Below are positions 61,825-64,000 of a stretch of DNA of 64,000 bases, in pieces. Both the position numbers and the translations under genes were made by a program. This DNA comes from JAOBAU01 sp034667465. GTDB taxonomy: Bacteria > Acidobacteriota > Thermoanaerobaculia > Gp7-AA8. Within the stretch, counting starts at the first letter, position 1. The number at the start of each line of letters is the position of its first letter. Under the pieces are notes generated by a model that did no database searches, was not told the origin of the DNA, and saw only the letters and a list, made by a program, of their open reading frames with translations. The DNA lies in contig JAXDJV010000021.1 of assembly GCA_034667465.1 (NCBI GenBank), forward strand, positions 124,001 through 188,000, written 5' to 3'.

Positions 61825-62684
61825 CAGTAACCTCCGTCGTTCGCGATCACGTGCTCCATGAACGGCGCGATCATCCCTTCCGGAGTCAGCCTGCCGCGAA
61901 TGCTGCTGCCGAGATCCGGCCATTCGGTCAGCTGCACCTGAACGCGTCCGACTCTGAATTCGTCCGCGTGCGCGCTGAGCTCATGACGATCGATCGACAC
62001 CGGATCGATTTCCGCCGCGCGGCAGAAGATGTCGAACATTTCATCCGCGCTGAACGGCGTCGTTTCCATGTAGCGGCCCATCGCTCCGATCGCGCGCAGA
62101 TGAAACTCGCGGACGTTTCGCGCTTCGCGCACCGCTCGCCAGATCCTGCCGATCTCGCCTTCGTTTACGCCGCGCACGAGGATCACGCCGATCGACGTGT
62201 AGATGTGTTCCGCGCGCAGATTTTCGAACGCCAGTCGCTTTCGCTCGGCACAGCGCATCTCATCGATCGCTTCGTAAAGATCGTCATCGAATCCGCCGCT
62301 GAACGACAGATAGCAAACCTGCAGCCCGGCATCCTTCAACTCGCGGACGTACGCGCGATCGGTGAGCTTCAGTCCATTCGTGAGCAGCATCGGATGATGA
62401 CCGAAGCGGCGCACGTCGCGAATGATGTCCGGCAGATCGTGGCGCAGCGTTGCTTCGCCGCCGCTCAGACGAACGCGCGTGCCGCGCGGCAACCGCGCGA
62501 AGATGGATGAGAGCCAGCGCGCGTCGAGGTCAGGGATGATGCGGTTCGGGATGTAGCAGTTCGCGCACGTCATGTTGCAGCGATGCGTCACGTCGACCAT
62601 CACGGTCAGATAGGGCGACTCCTCCGGCGCGAACGAGCGAGGAACGGACTTCGAGTGAATGGAGAACGACGCGGGAACGGGCAT
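61824..62684 (-). CDS. Radical SAM enzyme
   Basis: This 286-aa protein has the canonical CX3CX2C cluster motif in VTHRCNMTCANCYIP (about 29-43), followed by LSGGEATLRHDLPDII, the SAM-binding GGE motif. No SPASM-type extra cluster is seen; the C-terminus ends LTEWPDLGSSIRGRLTPEG. The ATG at 62684 is chosen because upstream in-frame sequence belongs to a shadow of the TSUP gene. It is the first gene of a three-gene coupled operon (radical SAM, HDO candidate, acyltransferase). The reaction is unknown. Confidence 0.88.
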   Translation of the reverse strand: MPVPASFSIHSKSVPRSFAPEESPYLTVMVDVTHRCNMTCANCYIPNRIIPDLDARWLSSIFARLPRGTRVRLSGGEATLRHDLPDIIRDVRRFGHHPMLLTNGLKLTDRAYVRELKDAGLQVCYLSFSGGFDDDLYEAIDEMRCAERKRLAFENLRAEHIYTSIGVILVRGVNEGEIGRIWRAVREARNVREFHLRAIGAMGRYMETTPFSADEMFDIFCRAAEIDPVSIDRHELSAHADEFRVGRVQVQLTEWPDLGSSIRGRLTPEGMIAPFMEHVIANDGGY

Positions 62685-62734
62685 GTTCGCGCAATTGTGT
62701 TCGCCGCGGCTGCGGCAGCGCAAGCTGTGACGCG

Positions 62735-63457
62735 TCACGTCAGCAACATTGCCACACCGAGCGCGAGAATGACGCCTGACACGACGCGGCGAAAATGCTG
62801 CTCCGGAATCCGGCCGAGCAGGCGCCGTCCGACGAGCGTACCGGCGACGACACCGACCGTCGTGATCGCGATGAGCGGCCAGACGTTCGCGATCGCTCGA
62901 CCTTCGTGCACGAGATAGACCGGCATCCGCACGCCGTCGACGATCAGCGCGATCGCCGTCGCCGTCGCCACGAACGCATCCTTCTCCACTTCCAGCGCGA
63001 GCATTGCGGCTGCGCGAATGCCGCCCTGATTTCCGATCAGACCGCCGAGCAATCCCGACACGCCGCCGGCTGCCCATGCGCCAACGCGGCCGAAGCGGAG
63101 CCGATCGGTGAAGCCGGTCACGCCGCCGAGGCCGGCGAAGATGAGGATCGACGCGAAGACGATCCGGAGCTCGGGAGCGGTCGCGTACACGTGCAGCAGC
63201 GCGCCGGCCAGCCCGCCGATCGCGCTCATCAATCCGAAGGTCATGAGGACATGACGATCGAGTCGATGGCGGAGAGTCCAGAAGCGAACCGCGGTGCCGA
63301 TGACGTGCGGAATCGAGACCGCGGCCACGGCGAGCTTCACGCCGATCTGTAATCCGAGGAACGGCGTGAGGATGCTGCCGATGCCGAAGCCGGCCACCGA
63401 GGCGATGGAGCCGGCGAGCAGCGCAACGGCGAACGTGAGCGCGTCGAAGGCGGTCAT
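62735..63457 (-). CDS. TSUP-family transporter (TauE/SafE-like)
   Basis: This 240-aa membrane protein has eight hydrophobic segments in two repeats. The first opens GSIASVAGFGIGSILTPFL and the second GVSGLLGGLIGNQGGIRAA, with the conserved Gly-rich loops of the TauE/SafE family. Members export sulfite, organosulfonates or other small anions. Its start overlaps the ArsR-type regulator stop (ATGA), so it is likely controlled by that regulator. It lies 50 bases upstream of the radical SAM operon and may be co-transcribed with it. Confidence 0.9.
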   Translation of the reverse strand: MTAFDALTFAVALLAGSIASVAGFGIGSILTPFLGLQIGVKLAVAAVSIPHVIGTAVRFWTLRHRLDRHVLMTFGLMSAIGGLAGALLHVYATAPELRIVFASILIFAGLGGVTGFTDRLRFGRVGAWAAGGVSGLLGGLIGNQGGIRAAAMLALEVEKDAFVATATAIALIVDGVRMPVYLVHEGRAIANVWPLIAITTVGVVAGTLVGRRLLGRIPEQHFRRVVSGVILALGVAMLLT

Positions 63458-63846
63458 TCGCCGCGCGGCTGCGCCAGCTCCGGTTTCGGTGCGTACTGCA
63501 ACACCCCGGTCAGGCGCGTCGAGCAGCAGGCGCGCTCGAACACGGCGCGGTCGCGCTGCATCTGCCGGTCATCCGCGAACGTGGCCAGCGTCGCGTCGAG
63601 CACGCGCGCGACGCCCGGATCACGCGGCGTGTTGATTCGATAGTGCATCCACTTCCCTTCGCGGCGCGCGGAGACGATGCCGTTACGCCGGAGATACGCG
63701 AGGTGGCGCGAGATCTTTGGCTGCGGCTCGCCGAGCACTTCGATGAAGTAGCAGACGCACGCTTCGCCGCGCGCCATCAGGTTGAGGAGACGGAGCCGCG
63801 TCGGATCGCCGAGTGCCTGGAAGAATGTCGCGAGGTCCGCTTTCAT
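63454..63846 (-). CDS. ArsR/SmtB-family metal/metalloid-responsive regulator
   Basis: This 130-aa winged-helix repressor contains FFQALGDPTRLRLLNLM, the recognition helix EPQPKISRHLAYLRRNG and the wing ARREGKWMHYR. Candidate sensor residues are Cys30 and Cys32 in ACVCYF (alpha3 site) and the vicinal Cys107/Cys108 near the C-terminus, the latter recalling As(III)-sensing Acidithiobacillus-type ArsR. The start at 63846 follows TATACT by six bases; the ATG at 63861 overlaps that element. It probably represses its own operon with the TSUP transporter. Confidence 0.92.
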   Translation of the reverse strand: MKADLATFFQALGDPTRLRLLNLMARGEACVCYFIEVLGEPQPKISRHLAYLRRNGIVSARREGKWMHYRINTPRDPGVARVLDATLATFADDRQMQRDRAVFERACCSTRLTGVLQYAPKPELAQPRGE

Positions 63847-63852
63847 CGAGCG

Positions 63853-63858
63853 AGTATA
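63853..63858 (-). promoter_or_regulatory. -10 element of the ArsR-TSUP operon (leaderless)
   Basis: TATACT on the minus strand ends six bases before the ATG at 63846. An operator for the ArsR protein would be expected around here; I see no obvious dyad. Confidence 0.5.
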
Positions 63859-63885
63859 CATTCGTCGATGCGCATGCGTCTGCCG

Positions 63886-64000
63886 TCAGCAGACGCCGGA
63901 CGAAAACGAAGGCGGCGGCTCGGGATCGATGACGCCCGGCTCATACTCCTGCCGCAGCAGCGCGCACTCGCGAATCGTCTCGACCAGTTTCTCGACGTCG
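63886..64000 (-). CDS. C-terminal end of an unidentified protein (partial)
   Basis: The minus-strand frame from the right edge to the TGA at 63886 encodes 38 residues, including VEKLVETIRECALLRQEYE and a Pro/Ser-rich tail ending SGVC. The helix-plus-disordered-tail pattern and the position just upstream of the ArsR promoter make a real gene end likely. Too little is present to name it. Confidence 0.5.
   Translation of the reverse strand, partial: DVEKLVETIRECALLRQEYEPGVIDPEPPPSFSSGVC

Overview
The window is high-GC DNA from a Gram-negative bacterium. TonB-dependent receptors, an outer-membrane beta-barrel, a Wza-type exporter and lipid acyltransferases all imply an outer membrane. Several features fit Acidobacteriota best: two Oar-type TonB receptors with an N-terminal carboxypeptidase-regulatory domain, an alkaline-phosphatase-superfamily protein fused to TPRs, a PHP-type CpsB phosphatase, an Hfq-like protein with a basic N-terminal extension, and 7-bp spacer repeats. 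This placement is an inference; no rRNA marker lies in the window. No stretch longer than about 300 bases lacks a gene. I see no tRNA, rRNA, CRISPR array, prophage or intact insertion sequence.

Bases 1-33400 are a very large cell-surface polysaccharide locus. On the minus strand, 1-8288 is one run of mostly overlapping genes: an O-acyltransferase, a glycosyltransferase, sugar-modifying enzymes, a CDP-6-deoxyhexose set (cytidylyltransferase, 4,6-dehydratase, C-methyltransferase, 3,5-epimerase-like) and the ABC exporter Wzm/Wzt, whose ATPase carries a C-terminal cargo-type domain. Next come an MBOAT/SGNH acyl-transfer pair (9173-11595), a plus-strand run of glycosyltransferases, methyltransferases, an acetyltransferase and an O-antigen-ligase-like protein (11670-20318), a carbamoyltransferase, a further glycosyltransferase, a second ligase/polymerase-like protein, an outer-membrane barrel, and a Wza/Wzc/CpsB export-and-control operon (27833-33369). 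Both an ABC export system and a Wza/Wzc system are therefore present. No initiating sugar-phosphate transferase and no Wzx flippase is visible.

Bases 33400-46300 are housekeeping and mixed: electron-transfer flavoprotein (etfBA), an Hfq-like protein, pdxA, a DMT transporter, a PlsC-type acyltransferase, an MFS transporter, a membrane-bound SpoIIE phosphatase, an unusual PPC-domain protein and the translation factor EttA. Bases 46300-64000 hold a full-length and a miniature TonB receptor flanking a TPR phosphatase-superfamily lipoprotein, an M28 peptidase, an aldehyde dehydrogenase, a bactofilin, a MacAB-type efflux system, a three-gene operon (LPLAT acyltransferase, haem-oxygenase-like diiron candidate, radical SAM), and a TSUP transporter with an ArsR regulator.

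Two themes recur. Genes inside runs are joined by ATGA, GTGA or TGATG overlaps, implying translational coupling. Many first genes have a -10-like hexamer (TACAAT, TATACT, TACGCT, TACACT, CAGAAT) only 6-10 bases before the start codon, implying leaderless or nearly leaderless mRNAs; I used this to choose several starts. Non-coding structures include three heptamer-repeat loci, a REP-like palindrome, a 103-bp element with inverted ends, a tandem repeat upstream of etfB and a hairpin in the wza leader.
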